From Anisus vortex (taxonomy: Eukaryota; Mollusca; Gastropoda; Planorbidae): a stretch of 64,000 nt of DNA. Within the stretch, counting starts at the first letter, position 1. Each line of letters starts with the position of its first letter. Of this stretch, positions 1 to 9,794 are shown one piece after another. The notes under the pieces were generated by a model. It was not told the DNA's origin. It worked only from the letters and a program-made list of their open reading frames with translations, and did not search any database. The position numbers and the translations under genes were made by a program. The stretch is from contig OX421505.1 of NCBI GenBank assembly GCA_949126835.1, positions 9,191,783 through 9,255,782 of the forward strand, read 5' to 3'.

Positions 1-392
1 CAGAAGGTAGTTAACATTATAAGGTCGTCCTAAGAAGATTTAACATATAGAGTAGTACATGGTCAGCAAACTACAGAAGCTTTGCCTTCCTGTGCAGACA
101 GGAGTAGGACAAGGTTGCCTGCTTTCACCATTATTGTTGCTATTAGCCATTGATTGGTAATGAAGATGGCCACAGAGACAAAGCGGAATGGAATACAATG
201 GACACTCTGGAAACAGCTGGATGATTTTGACTTTGCAGACGACTTGGCCCTCCTCTGACATAACCAACAACAAATGCAGGAGAAAACAACAGATGTAGCA
301 AATTATTCTGCATGTATTGACCTTAATATCCACAGAGGAAAATATCCACAAAGGAAAAAGTAAAGTCCTAAAGGTCAATGGAACTGTTACAG
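1..392 (+). pseudogene. RTE-type LINE reverse transcriptase fragment (decayed)
   Basis: Reading the plus strand with frame changes gives the RT motif B region (QTGVGQGCLLSP, about 95-130) and the catalytic block DFDFADDLALL (about 226-258), followed at once by a TGA stop. The stretch matches the better preserved copy at 20.78-21.02 kb almost residue for residue, so both belong to one single-ORF endonuclease/RT LINE family. The copy starts outside the window and is interrupted by stops and frameshifts. Its continuation (thumb and C-terminal part) resumes at about 1453, after about 1 kb of unrelated AT-rich DNA. It is not functional. Confidence 0.8.
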
Positions 393-1452
393 TCTGGTTG
401 GTAGTACTACTCTTGCCTTTCAACTGGTGACCGGTGGTAGCACTGGATCGGTTTGACTGTAGTAGCTTGTTGTCTAGAGGGAAGCCTTTACTAGCGACAA
501 TATTTCTATTCAATATACTCCAACTCCACATAAAACAAGGCAACGAGGTGGTTATAATAATAACAAGTCTCTTTATTCTTATTAAGAAAAGACAGACACA
601 CACTCGTTCCTCTTTTCTCTGGCTCTTACCCGAGCACATTCTGTCACACACAACTTTCACGCAGTGTATATCAGCTCTCTCCGTACATAAACAAGAGCAT
701 GACGTCACATGCAATCATAGTCTCAATCCACTCTGGTTAAACACCAGGAAAAAGATAATTATTGTACGTGTGCCTTATCTTTATACTATTATTAAAATTA
801 CTTATCATGCTCTGAAAAATATATATAATTGACATTCACAGGAGCACACGTACTGAATTAATAGTTTTCACTAATAACATATATAAAAATACTTGAGATA
901 AATGAAATAATTACCATAAACCATGTTAAACACTGACATAATACATCGGTAATCAATTGAATTTCGTAATTTACAACATAATAAAAGGTCTTACAAAAAT
1001 AGTTAGCAATGCATAATAATCTACTATTGATGCCCTTAAATTATGCCTATTTGTTTTACAAAACAGTTCAATATTTATATTAAAAATAAAATAAAACACA
1101 GTACAACCAAAGCACACTTTCAGATTACAACTGAACAGCGTCATTGTATAGACCTACATTCCCATATTTCTTAATCAGAATAAACAGTTACTAAAACCCC
1201 GATATCTCGTCTAATGAGAGAAAGGAACTGGGCCAACAAATAGTTTATTGAACTGATTACTGGTCTGATAATAAAAGTGCCAATTAACATTTAATTAACA
1301 ACTATCTTTCTATATAATATATGGAACAGCACTCGTATTTGAAATTTGAATTTCCCTCCCTTCATGCAAAGAACATCCCTGACACAAACCGCTGTGTCTA
1401 AAAATAGACACTAACTGGGACAGCGCTAATTGTTGAGGGGAAGAGCTTTTCG
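393..1452. other. AT-rich segment splitting the LINE fragment
   Basis: About 1.06 kb of non-coding sequence separates two parts of the same LINE copy. The two edges carry similar words, caatggaactgttacag (from about 379) and caatataactgtaacag (from about 1454), which fits an old insertion with a diverged target duplication. I see no credible gene inside. The reading frames at 434-832 (plus) and 40-714 (minus) are shadows without recognisable domains. The type of the inserted element is unknown. Confidence 0.4.
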
Positions 1453-1840
1453 GCTCAATATAACTGTAACAGGAACAAACAAATCACCAATAGTGCTAGT
1501 AGGAGAAAGCCTAGAAGAAGTAGAAAGTTTCAAGTACTTAGGCAGCATAGTAGACAAACTAGGAGGGACCGAAGCAGATATAAAAGCCAGAACGGGCCAA
1601 GCAAGAGCAGCCTTTAACCAACTGAAAAAAGGTTTGGAGTTCCAGAATTCTATTCCTGAATACAAAGTTAAGAATATTTAACACCATTGTTAAGCCCATT
1701 GTGATGTATGGATCGGAAACTTGGAGAATGACCTCCACCAATGTCTGGAAAATACAGGCATTTGTTAACACTTGCTTCATAAAAATCAAGCATTCACGAT
1801 ATTTTCATGCTGACCGACTTCAGCTCAAAATCAAATAGAA
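1453..1840 (+). pseudogene. RTE-type LINE 3' coding fragment
   Basis: The translation gives ESFKYLGSIVDKLGG, ADIKARTGQARAAFNQLKK and, after a frameshift, NTIVKPIVMYGSETWRM. These match the thumb and connection region of the LINE at 21.08-21.42 kb. The segment continues the RT fragment that opens the window. Stops and a frameshift near 1680 make it a fossil. Confidence 0.8.
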
Positions 1841-2004
1841 CATTCTAGTGAACAGACATAATAGAAAATATTTAAAATATAACTGAAGTTTGCTACCTTT
1901 GACTGTAAGTTAACATCTGTTATAAGTAAAAACATTATTTATTCTACCTTTAAGATAGATCATTAACAGTAGCATTTAGAAATATAATTTTTGTCTCTTT
2001 CTAG

Positions 2005-2107
2005 CCGGCTGAACCCTCTAACTTTATGTGCCCATACAAAGACTGCAAAAAATGTTTCCAGACGCGCAGAGGCCTTGCCAATCACAAGAGGATTCATAAA
2101 CGGGACA
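2005..2107 (+). pseudogene. single C2H2 zinc-finger exon (copy A)
   Basis: After a pyrimidine-rich tract ending in tttctag, the frame encodes one finger of the form C-x4-C-x12-H-x3-H (CPYKDC ... GLANHKRIH). The exon opens with the codons CCG GCT. An exon with the same acceptor, the same opening codons and a closely similar finger (CTVPGC ... TLSNHKRTH) lies at 34690. Downstream the frame runs into a stop within about 40 residues and I see no good donor, so this copy looks like a gene or element remnant. Known family: C2H2 fingers bind DNA or RNA. The parent gene is not recognised. Confidence 0.6.
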
Positions 2108-2217
2108 GATGGGCATACGTGCCTATTAGTTTTGAATGAATACTGCTCAAATTTCCGGAATACATTTGGAATGTTTATCAAGCAACACTATGAATGTCCA
2201 AGAACGATTAATATCTG

Positions 2218-2278
2218 CGATGGTTGGAACAATAAACTATTTCATTTGGTTGGAACAATAAACTATTTCATTTGGTTG
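2218..2278. repeat. 26-bp tandem duplication
   Basis: Two adjacent copies of a 26-bp unit containing ggaacaataaactatttca follow the zinc-finger exon remnant. The surrounding 2110-2600 bp hold no gene that I can support. Confidence 0.7.
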
Positions 2279-2619
2279 GATACCAACACCCTTCAATATG
2301 GAAACTAATAAAAACTACAAAAAAGAAAAACGTGCTGTAAGTGTAGTCATCGCATTGGTAATCCACCCATTCAAAAAGTAAAAAACATAACTTTTAGCTT
2401 TGAACAGAATATCTGTAAGATCTAAGAAGTGGTACACTGTATCATCTTCCACTTCTTAGACATTGCTGTTGTTTAAGCATGGCTTGTCTACAGGGCTGAC
2501 TGCCAAAGATAATTGGGCAAAAAACAAAATCCTCCTGTTGCTGGATTTCAAAATACAGGTCGCAAGTACAGTTCCCCAGCAAGTACAGTTTTCCAGCGTT
2601 CAGGGAATGATTAAAAAAA

Positions 2620-2841
2620 TTGGTTACCAATGATGAACGAAGAGTGGTGGAGGAGCAACTGAGGCAGCAAGAGCAGAAGAAAGGGCAAGAAAAACTTCAA
2701 AAACTGGAGAACAGGGTCACCCGGGGAAATGAGCACATTGATAACCATGGTATCCCAAGTGGTCAACTTGGACCAGATAGCTGTCCACTGTCGGGACACA
2801 TATGGTTAAGCCATACTGAACATATTTGCTGCCCTACAGGT
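2620..2841 (+). pseudogene. possible decayed coiled-coil exon
   Basis: The frame from 2620 encodes a charged helical segment (VVEEQLRQQEQKKGQEKLQK) typical of a coiled coil. After a one-base shift near 2720 a second frame reads ITMVSQVVNLDQIAVHC, then a TAA, then AILNIFAALQ directly before a consensus donor gtgagt at 2842. The regular splice donor and coherent protein character suggest a former exon, but the frameshift and stop argue that it is dead. I cannot name the parent gene. Confidence 0.35.
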
Positions 2842-2934
2842 GAGTCTGTGGGTCAGTGGGCATTGCAAAATTTTTTATTTTAATTGATATCTTTATTATT
2901 TCTAGCGTTTGGTTGTATATAAGGGGATGTAAGT

Positions 2935-3150
2935 TAACTCTTCTCATAATTGGTGGCACACTTTTTCAACACAAGAAGATTCAAACTAGCATGGACCTCA
3001 CCCGATGGAAAAAGCCAGAACCAGATAGACCATACAATAATCAACAGCAAATGGAAAAGATCCCTACAGGACGTAAGAGTGATGCAACATACAGATGTAG
3101 GAAGTGATCATAACTTGCTGATAGCAAAAATAGCTCTAAGTTAAGGAAAA
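2935..3150 (+). pseudogene. RTE-type LINE endonuclease fragment
   Basis: The translation (GGTLFQHKKI, AWTSPDGKSQNQIDH, KRSLQDVRV, DVGSDHNLLIAKIAL) is the C-terminal part of an APE-type endonuclease. The SDH motif is the conserved catalytic end of that fold. It corresponds to 19.25-19.40 kb of the longer copy in this window. It is broken by a frame change near 2990 and a stop at about 3142. Confidence 0.75.
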
Positions 3151-3234
3151 CCAGAATGGGGGAAAAAGAAATCAGCGATTTGACCTCTCTGACGAGAAGA
3201 GCACCAGAAGGAATGGAAGAGACCAGCCAATGAC

Positions 3235-3330
3235 CAATTCTGCCTTCTTGTACCAGAGGTGCAACAAAGACTGTCACTCACGTGTGGGCTTGTACAGCTA
3301 CAGCAGAAGCTGCAAGGCCCAAGGGCAAAC
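3235..3330 (+). pseudogene. LINE C-terminal zinc-motif remnant
   Basis: The frame reads CNKDCHSRVGLYSYSRSC, which closely matches the C-terminal CGRDCHSRVGLHSHSRRC of the intact LINE at 39.7-43.0 kb. This short piece is therefore the 3' coding end of a second LINE family, abutting the endonuclease fragment to its left. Confidence 0.65.
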
Positions 3331-3439
3331 TAAATTCTGTCATCTTGCGAGACTAATGGAAGCCAACATCAAGATTTAGTATTAATGGCGGATTTACATG
3401 TTAAAGACTGAAACTAGAAATATACAACCAAAGGGAAAT

Positions 3440-3830
3440 AACTTAGGAAATACTAAGTCAGCAGTAACGACAGCCAAAAGTTATGCTGTAATCTAAGAAC
3501 ATTCTATTTACATTGACTTAAGTTAGTTTGTCACAAGAACTCTGTGTTAGTTGAACACTCCGTGCGACACGACTATCGGGTAAAAAGTGATATGGGGGCC
3601 AAGGACAGTCAGTTAACCTCTGAGCGTTCTGGTGGACAGATAATATATTTTATTGTTACTTGAATTTTAAAGATATGAATATGAACTCTTGTGATTGTAT
3701 TCGTAACTGGATTTACATTATATTTCTATGTGTCTTATACTTATGCTGTGAAAAGAATATATATATATGGATGTAATAAACTATTGTGCTGCAACTATTG
3801 TTTATCCAAGTCATTTATTGGTTGTTTGGT
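3440..3830 (+). repeat. possible solo LTR / LTR-like sequence
   Basis: The segment has no reading frame. It contains an AT-rich promoter-like part and ends with a polyadenylation-type stretch (gatgtaataaactattgtgctgca). A similar terminal arrangement (gtgattaaat...atatgctgca) recurs at about 15.45 kb and about 35.2 kb. I infer an LTR family. The ends and a target duplication were not established. Confidence 0.3.
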
Positions 3831-3924
3831 GAATAAGGCTAATTGAAAAAAATACGTATCAGACGTCTGCAGGGGGTAATTCAATTGATATCGTTATACC
3901 AGTTTCAGTAATAGACTATATTCG

Positions 3925-4110
3925 GTGTTAACATTAACACCAGCGTCATCACCACGCAGATCAAGATTGGTGAACAGAGTCTGAAAACAGTAAGCAGCTT
4001 CAAATACCTAGGAGCTATTGTATCAGAAGAAGGCTCCAAACCAGAAGTAATGTCCAGGATTGCCCAGACAACAGTAACATTAAAATTAAAGAGGCTCATG
4101 AAATGAATCA
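3925..4110 (+). pseudogene. LINE RT C-terminal (thumb) fragment, different family
   Basis: The frame encodes SLKTVSSFKYLGAIVSEEG, SKPEVMSRIAQTT and LKLKRLMK, then a stop. The FKYLGAIVS...EVMSRIAQT arrangement is the usual region just after the FADD motif in RTE-like LINEs. It differs enough from the 1453-1840 fragment to be another family or subfamily. Confidence 0.65.
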
Positions 4111-4572
4111 AAGAAGATGGCAGGGTGTGTAGATTTCCCAGTCCTCTTGCTGTTCAAGGATGACCTTGATATTTTGAAGGGGTTACGAGATGGTGGATTT
4201 CACTACAGTACCCATGGGCCTCAAAGCGGCGTAGTGTGTAAACCGCCAGTACTTTTCTTTGAAAACATCGGCGGGCTAATGCATGGGGGACAGCCCCCGC
4301 AGCATGTCCGAGATCCATTACACTGCTGAGAGGCCACGGGGTCTCGGTGGGGAGGAAGCAATGGATGCTGCAACCCAGTCTCATGACCCGCCCGGTGCCT
4401 GGATGCCTGTGCCTAGAGTACAGGATTTGTGCTACCGGGTGACAATGCAGATTTACGGGCGAGCCACCACGATAATGATCCTTAGGGAGCTGGAGTCCGA
4501 ACAGAGTTTTAAACTCAATTCTGATGCGTTACACCCCGGTTTAAGAGCTTCGGCTCGTCCGGGTTTTTGAGA
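4111..4572 (+). other. GC-richer segment ending in a hairpin
   Basis: This stretch is noticeably richer in G and C than its surroundings and has no convincing protein. It ends with a hairpin-capable sequence (arms CCCGG at about 4535 and CCGGG at about 4559, inner arms AGC/GCT around ttcg) followed by ttttt. It may be the 3' untranslated end of the LINE fragment just upstream. That is inference. Confidence 0.3.
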
Positions 4573-5040
4573 CTTATAGTAAGGTGGATTTCAGCAACCA
4601 TCACCACTTCGGATTTTAAACAAATCCATACCACTGGGAAGGTGCGGTTTAGGTAGGTGTAATAGTAATTAGTATTTAGGTAATTAGTAGCAGGTAATTT
4701 ATTACCTGCTTTAGACCACGAGATTTTTGGTTCATTATGAAAGATTTTTAAAGATCCTTGCCAAATTCGCACAAATCAAGACACCAAAGTGCCGAATGTG
4801 TCATCTGCCAAAGTACTAAAGCCGTAGTAGTAGAAAAAATACAATACGTCATCAGACAACACAACACTCAGCCATGTATGAAGCAATGCAAGGGCAAGCT
4901 TGAGTCATACTTATAATTGCTTAATGGATTTGTCAATATATTTGACTTTAGTAAAACGACAATACATTTTAAAATGTAGGCTAATTAAAATATTTTTGTC
5001 AAAAGTGTGCAAGCAAAAAGATAATACACAGGAGATAAAT

Positions 5041-5283
5041 AACCTAATTATGGATGAAGTGCATAAAATGCTGGATCAATTCGACCCAGCAAAATTCGTT
5101 ATAAGGGAACGCTTTAAATTCTGGTCCAATACCAACAGGAAACCAGAGGAGACCATAAAAGAATTGGCTGCTAGAGCTCGACAAGAAGCATCAAGATGCA
5201 ACTTTGACTCCATAAAAGACCCTTTAGATGAGGCGATGAGGACAATGTTTGTTTGCTCAAAGAAAAATGTAGCAATTCATTAA
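5041..5283 (+). pseudogene. Ty3-like Gag fragment
   Basis: The translation contains RERFKFWSNTNRKPEETIK, ELAARARQEASRCNF and DEAMRTMFVCS. This is the usual capsid-region signature of Ty3/gypsy Gag (R-F-x-F ... E-S/T-I-x-x-(Y/L)-x-x-x-L/A-R-x-x-A-x-x-C-x-F ... D-x-M-R-x-x-x-V-C). The fragment ends at a stop at 5281. No protease or RT follows, so it is an isolated remnant. The flanks (4573-5040 and 5284-5800) are AT-rich with nothing I can assign. Confidence 0.6.
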
Positions 5284-5799
5284 GATGATGTTCTGTTATG
5301 TTTATAAATGAACAAATGCCAAACAGTTGTTTTGTTTTTCTTGTAGATAGGCATCACAAGGTTCGATAGCTCTGCTGCTGGTCTGATATTTATTTCATTG
5401 GATTTGTTTATGAAAGAGGGGTCATTGTTGAGCCCTCCGCGGGGGTATACACAGTGTGGTGGTCGTCATAGCTACGATCACAATCTACTGGTGCTCTGTA
5501 GTCCTGGTTGTTAAGTGCTAGCAGCTCAGGGGCAGTAGTTTTAAATAAACAAGTGGTTTTGTACTCTCCAAATTAGACCCATGCTGGCATCTGATTACCT
5601 GACATTTTCAAAGATAAGAGATCAAATATAACGGGACAAAGTGCATTAGAAAGTTGTATGTGATTCATAGAACGTGAAGTGAGATGAGATTAATGTAGAT
5701 CCAATTATCTATGTACTAATTGTATCATCAATAAATAATAAACATTATTATTATAACATTATTTTATAATAGGATTTCAGGAAGCAAAAATAATTTTTT

Positions 5800-5996
5800 A
5801 AGTACCAGTCGGACCGCATTGATCCATAAATCCGGTGAAACAGTGTTCACCAGTTTTTGTGGCCACAGCATACTAGGTGATTGTGTGGCCAGCACTGTGC
5901 AAAGTGTAGAGCTGGGTAGGCTCAGGGACACACTCCAGACCCCGGAAAAATCCTAGTCTGCACCAGGATTTTAACCCAGGACCATCAGCATGGCCA
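5800..5996 (-). mobile_element. tRNA-derived SINE (copy 1, 5' truncated)
   Basis: The reverse complement carries the family body: aggctaggat-like start, the stctgagcctacccagctc block, ctggccacacaatcacctag, and the tail ending in cggaccgactggtactt. The tRNA head is diverged. The same body recurs at eight further places in this window in both orientations. Confidence 0.8.
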
Positions 5997-6188
5997 GGGA
6001 AGAAGATATTTATATTTTTTTGTGAATTGTGTTTTGTGGAATAATCAAATATTTCCCATGCAGATGACGTGTGTCAATAAAAAAAACATTAGATTGGGAT
6101 AGAAAAGGAAAGTCTAATCAATATTAAATAATTTGATACTATTCTCTAAATGTTATGAGCTAAATGGAACAAATGAATTTAATTATAG

Positions 6189-6590
6189 ATAAAAGATCTG
6201 GAAAGAGCCTATGAAGAAATTCTAATTCATTATACCAATGAAATGAAGTTAAGGATCGACTTGCATAACAAACTCCAAGAGCTAAGAGGTAATTTATATT
6301 TATGGCAGGACATTTGGCACACAACTTACATCTAAACATAGCAAGCCCTACACAACCATCCTATGCCTATGTTATTATTTTGTTTGTCTGATTCCTGTAA
6401 AAAAAAACTGAACATTGAATTCCCCCCCCATTCAGGAAACTTGCGAGTTTATATAAGGATAAAGCTAACAAAAAATGTATCTTTGCTTGAAGTAGACCAA
6501 CTTGATACTCGTCTAAAGGCTTTTATAAATGGCAAAGAGCAGCCTTATCAATTTGATAAAGTATTTCACATGGATACAAGCCAAGATGAG
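6189..6590 (+). CDS. kinesin-14 motor, two internal exons (orphan fragment)
   Basis: Exon A (6189-6288) follows an AG and ends G|gtaatt. Exon B (6436-6590) follows ttcag and ends GAG|gtaaac. Joined in phase they give a helical neck (LHNKLQELR) leading straight into GNLRVYIR and then QPYQFDKVFHMDTSQDE. The order neck helix, then G-N-(I/L)-R-V, then F-D-x-V-F-x-x-x-x-S-Q-x-E is the N-terminal start of the motor of C-terminal kinesins (kinesin-14, KIFC type), minus-end-directed microtubule motors. The rest of the motor (P-loop GQTGSGKT, SSRSH, switch II) is not found downstream, where a 108-bp array and a CDCA7-like exon lie. The exons are intact, so either the gene is broken or rearranged here, or the fragment was captured or misassembled. 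Confidence 0.7.
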
Positions 6591-7260
6591 GTAAACATTT
6601 ACCAGTCTTCATTTGTATGGTCAAGAAAGTTTTTTTTTTTAATATTGTCAGGTTTTAGTTAAGAACTGCAATGAAAATATGGTAGTTTAATTTTGTGTTG
6701 TGTAAGTAAAATAATTAACATACTATGTTGCTAAGGTTACTTCCATCCATTTTTTCTTTACTGAAATTCTTCTAGAATTTTGTTTGGGGGGGGGGGGGGG
6801 ATTGATAAAAAATGTACTACAAATTATTAAGTGAAGAATTTCCCATTTCTTACAGAGTTTTAAAGTGGATATTAGCCTTATGTGTGAGGTATTGTGGATA
6901 TGGGCAGTGTGTGGTAGTGTGGATATGGGCAGTGTGTGATAATGTGGATATTAGCATTATATGTGGTAGTGTGTATGTGACTGGCCGAAGTAGAATTTTA
7001 TATAAACAACTCTTCTGTTAGATGGCAGCTGGGCAACTTGTAGGGATTGACCTTTTTAGTTTAGTAAATAGCCCCCCCCCCTGTATCCTTACGCCATAGT
7101 TAAATGTAATTTCTTGTTATTTCCCTATTCATTTTTATGCACAATTGTTTCCTTTAGTTTAGTTTATTAGTAAAATAGTAATATATTCTATTCCATTTAG
7201 TTTTAGCCGTTAGGAACTTTGGCTTGTTTAGGAAGGCGTAGGGATCCGGTGATTCGGTCC
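6591..7260. other. non-coding, with short GT-rich tandem words and a G run
   Basis: Includes a run of 13-14 G near 6785 and a short imperfect repeat of gtggatatgggcagtgtgtg near 6893-6960. No kinesin continuation and no other gene is seen. Confidence 0.6.
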
Positions 7261-7392
7261 TGCGCGCTTCACGTCCAGCGCCCTAATAAAAGGCCATGGT
7301 TCTGTTTAAATCGCTGGTTTTTGTCTGAAAGCAGTGAACAGTTGTGGCTTTGAAGACCACAAAACAGACCACAAACAAGGGACACAAATACG

Positions 7393-8502
7393 ATGCTTTT
7401 AACACAAAATAAAAGGGGCCTACTTCCAACCCCTCCACGCAGTGAGCAACTGAAAGCAAACAGGAAAACCACAATAGAAAACATAGAGTTAGAGACAATT
7501 AACGTGTCACAACCATTGGTAAACAAACAAAACAAGGTCAAAACACCACCTCTAGCTCTCAATAGATCGCCAGACCCACCAACTACAAACATAGAGTTAG
7601 AGACAATTAACGTGTCACAACCATTGGTAAACAAACAAAACAAGGTCAAAACACCACCTCTAGCTCTCAATAGATCGCCAGACCCACCAACTACAAACAT
7701 AGAGTTAGAGACAATTAACGTGTCACAACCATTGGTAAACAAACAAAACAAGGTCAAAACACCACCTCTAGCTCTCAATAGATCGCCAGACCCACCAACT
7801 ACAAACATAGAGTTAGAGACAATTAACGTGTCACAACCATTGGTAAACAAACAAAACAAGGTCAAAACACCACCTCTAGCTCTCAATAGATCGCCAGACC
7901 CACCAACTACAAACATAGAGTTAGAGACAATTAACGTGTCACAACCATTGGTAAACAAACAAAACAAGGTCAAAACACCACCTCTAGCTCTCAATAGATC
8001 GCCAGACCCACCAACTACAAACATAGAGTTAGAGACAATTAACGTGTCACAACCATTGGTAAACAAACAAAACAAGGTCAAAACACCACCTCTAGCTCTC
8101 AATAGATCGCCAGACCCACCAACTACAAACATAGAGTTAGAGACAATTAACGTGTCACAACCATTGGTAAACAAACAAAACAAGGTCAAAACACCACCTC
8201 TAGCTCTCAATAGATCGCCAGACCCACCAACTACAAACATAGAGTTAGAGACAATTAACGTGTCACAACCATTGGTAAACAAACAAAACAAGGTCAAAAC
8301 ACCACCTCTAGCTCTCAATAGATCGCCAGACCCACCAACTACAAACATAGAGTTAGAGACTATTAACGTGTCACAACCATTGGTAAACAAACAAAACAAG
8401 GTCAAAACACCACCTCTAGCTCTCAATAGATCGCCAGACCCACCAACTACAAACAAGGAAAACCCAGATACTCCCAACTGTACAATACGATCAATATTGT
8501 AG
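7393..8502 (+). CDS. hypothetical ORF built on a nine-unit 36-residue repeat
   Basis: The frame encodes 369 residues: a 29-residue lead, nine copies of a 36-residue unit (starts NIELETINVSQPLVNKQNKV, ends SPDPPTT) and a short tail. The composition is hydrophilic and rich in Pro, Asn and Lys. I recognise no fold. The unit is 108 bp, a multiple of three, so every frame that is open in one unit stays open, including an antisense one. Openness alone is therefore weak evidence for coding. A proline/threonine-rich continuation at 8576-8770 (PNQRRTYADIIQGRF) has the flavour of a LINE ORF1 leader, but no RT follows. It could be a rearranged ORF1 or a plain minisatellite. Confidence 0.35.
   Translation: MLLTQNKRGLLPTPPRSEQLKANRKTTIENIELETINVSQPLVNKQNKVKTPPLALNRSPDPPTTNIELETINVSQPLVNKQNKVKTPPLALNRSPDPPTTNIELETINVSQPLVNKQNKVKTPPLALNRSPDPPTTNIELETINVSQPLVNKQNKVKTPPLALNRSPDPPTTNIELETINVSQPLVNKQNKVKTPPLALNRSPDPPTTNIELETINVSQPLVNKQNKVKTPPLALNRSPDPPTTNIELETINVSQPLVNKQNKVKTPPLALNRSPDPPTTNIELETINVSQPLVNKQNKVKTPPLALNRSPDPPTTNIELETINVSQPLVNKQNKVKTPPLALNRSPDPPTTNKENPDTPNCTIRSIL
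7480..8451. repeat. 108-bp minisatellite, nine near-identical units
   Basis: Exactly 9 x 108 bp. The units appear identical except for one A-to-T change in the last (gagactattaac near 8357). Such homogeneity indicates recent amplification or gene conversion. The array begins inside the word acaatagaa and ends before aacaaggaaaaccc. Confidence 0.95.
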
Positions 8503-8883
8503 ACCAACATCCCCAACATCAAACACACCACACAACTCTTTCACAACACACCAAATACTCACAACCAGGGAAAATGTGGGGAGCCCAACACATCTCGACC
8601 AAGACTGCACACCTTCGACCACAACATCAGAAAAATCACACACCTCCTTCACCACCCCTTCTCAACTACCTACGCCCTCCCCTAATCAGAGAAGAACATA
8701 CGCAGACATAATACAAGGCCGTTTTCACACAGAAACGCTTACATCAAATCCCCATCCACATCACCTCAAATAAAACAAAAAAATAAAGCACAAAAGAAAC
8801 TCTTCGAAAATTAAATTAACAAAAAACATACACATGTACAAGATATGGAAATCCAATTCATGTATTTGTTTCTTTTTATTTAG

Positions 8884-9099
8884 TACTGGACTTGCCCTCC
8901 TTGCAGAAAGATTTGCAATTGCAGTTTTTGCAGAAGAAAGAACGGAAGAGCTCCAACTGGAATACCGGTACTGATTCATACTGCGAGACAACATGGCTAC
9001 AATAATGTTGATTCATACCTTAGAGCGCAAGTTTTATTAATTCTAATTATTTCCTTGCTGCATCCCTTTGCTCTAGCAATGCAAAACTTGAGGTTTTAA
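8884..9099 (+). CDS. CDCA7-like zf-4CXXC_R1 domain exon (C-terminal, orphan)
   Basis: A strong acceptor (tttctttttatttag) precedes an open frame of 71 residues. It begins [20 protein letters not shown] and continues [10 protein letters not shown] and [12 protein letters not shown] before a TAA at 9097. The W-x-C-P-P-C-R-x-I-C-N-C-S-x-C-R spacing, then G-R-x-(A/P)-T-G, then H-G-(F/Y)-x-N-V-x-x-Y-L is the C-terminal half of the CDCA7/CDCA7L zinc domain. Known family: nuclear proteins that recruit the remodeller HELLS to chromatin. The N-terminal half (C-x-x-C-R-x-K-T ... C-G-x-C) should be on an upstream exon, but I see none between here and the window start. It is either an isolated last exon with a distant upstream exon, or a displaced fragment. 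Confidence 0.7.
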   Translation, partial: YWTCPPCRKICNCSFCRRKNGRAPTGIPVLIHTARQHGYNNVDSYLRAQVLLILIISLLHPFALAMQNLRF

Positions 9100-9790
9100 A
9101 CAAAAGAATTGAAGTTTGGCCTGGAACCCTCTATTAGGCCTACTATGTAGTTAACCAGCATAATGTCTTCAATGTTTTCTTAATCCCTCTAAACAACAAG
9201 TTATAGAAAAGATCAACTGTAATGTTTTGTAGTTTTATTTGAAAACTTGTGATTTTCCTCATGCTGCATTTTTTTTTCCAGAGAATTTGAAAAGTATTGT
9301 TTTAGACAATGGACATTAAAAAAATACAAAAAGCTAGAAATAACTGACAAAATAGCAAAAGACGTTTTACATTTATATAGCTAAGATTTGTAATGCTCAA
9401 TTAACATTGAGAAAAAAATATAAGCTTATATTAAATGCAAGATATATATATGGTAGGCATGTTTTGGTTTTTGGTGTAGTTAATACAATACAAAAGAATA
9501 GTAAAAGAAAGCATTAGTCATATTGTAATCAGAGACTGGTGAGGATTAGTTGAATAACAGAAAAGATTTACTTGTTAGTAGTTTACACAAAGAAGAGCTC
9601 TATTGTCATTTAATTAAATCAATAAGTAACTACTGTTACTTTGTAGTTTTTATTAATTTAATAAAGAGGCTACTTTGTAGGATCTATTTAGTTAAATTTT
9701 TGTACAAGTCTAGTTTACAATTTATATTTGTAATGGCTAAACCATATCATTATATTTCCTGATTAAAATTTACATAAATAATGCTTACTA
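9100..9790. other. AT-rich non-coding spacer
   Basis: Poly-A/T rich with short frames only. I see nothing to assign here. Confidence 0.6.
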
Positions 9791-9794
9791 GTGG

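Noticed and set aside
4530..4572. Rho-independent terminator (hairpin followed by T run)
   Set aside because: The surrounding genome is eukaryotic. A LINE 3' end structure is a better guess.
7269..8531. 420-residue minus-strand ORF made of repeated FVVGGSGDLLRARGG-type units
   Set aside because: It is the antisense reading of the 108-bp array, open only because the unit is a multiple of three. There is no start context, domain or splice evidence.
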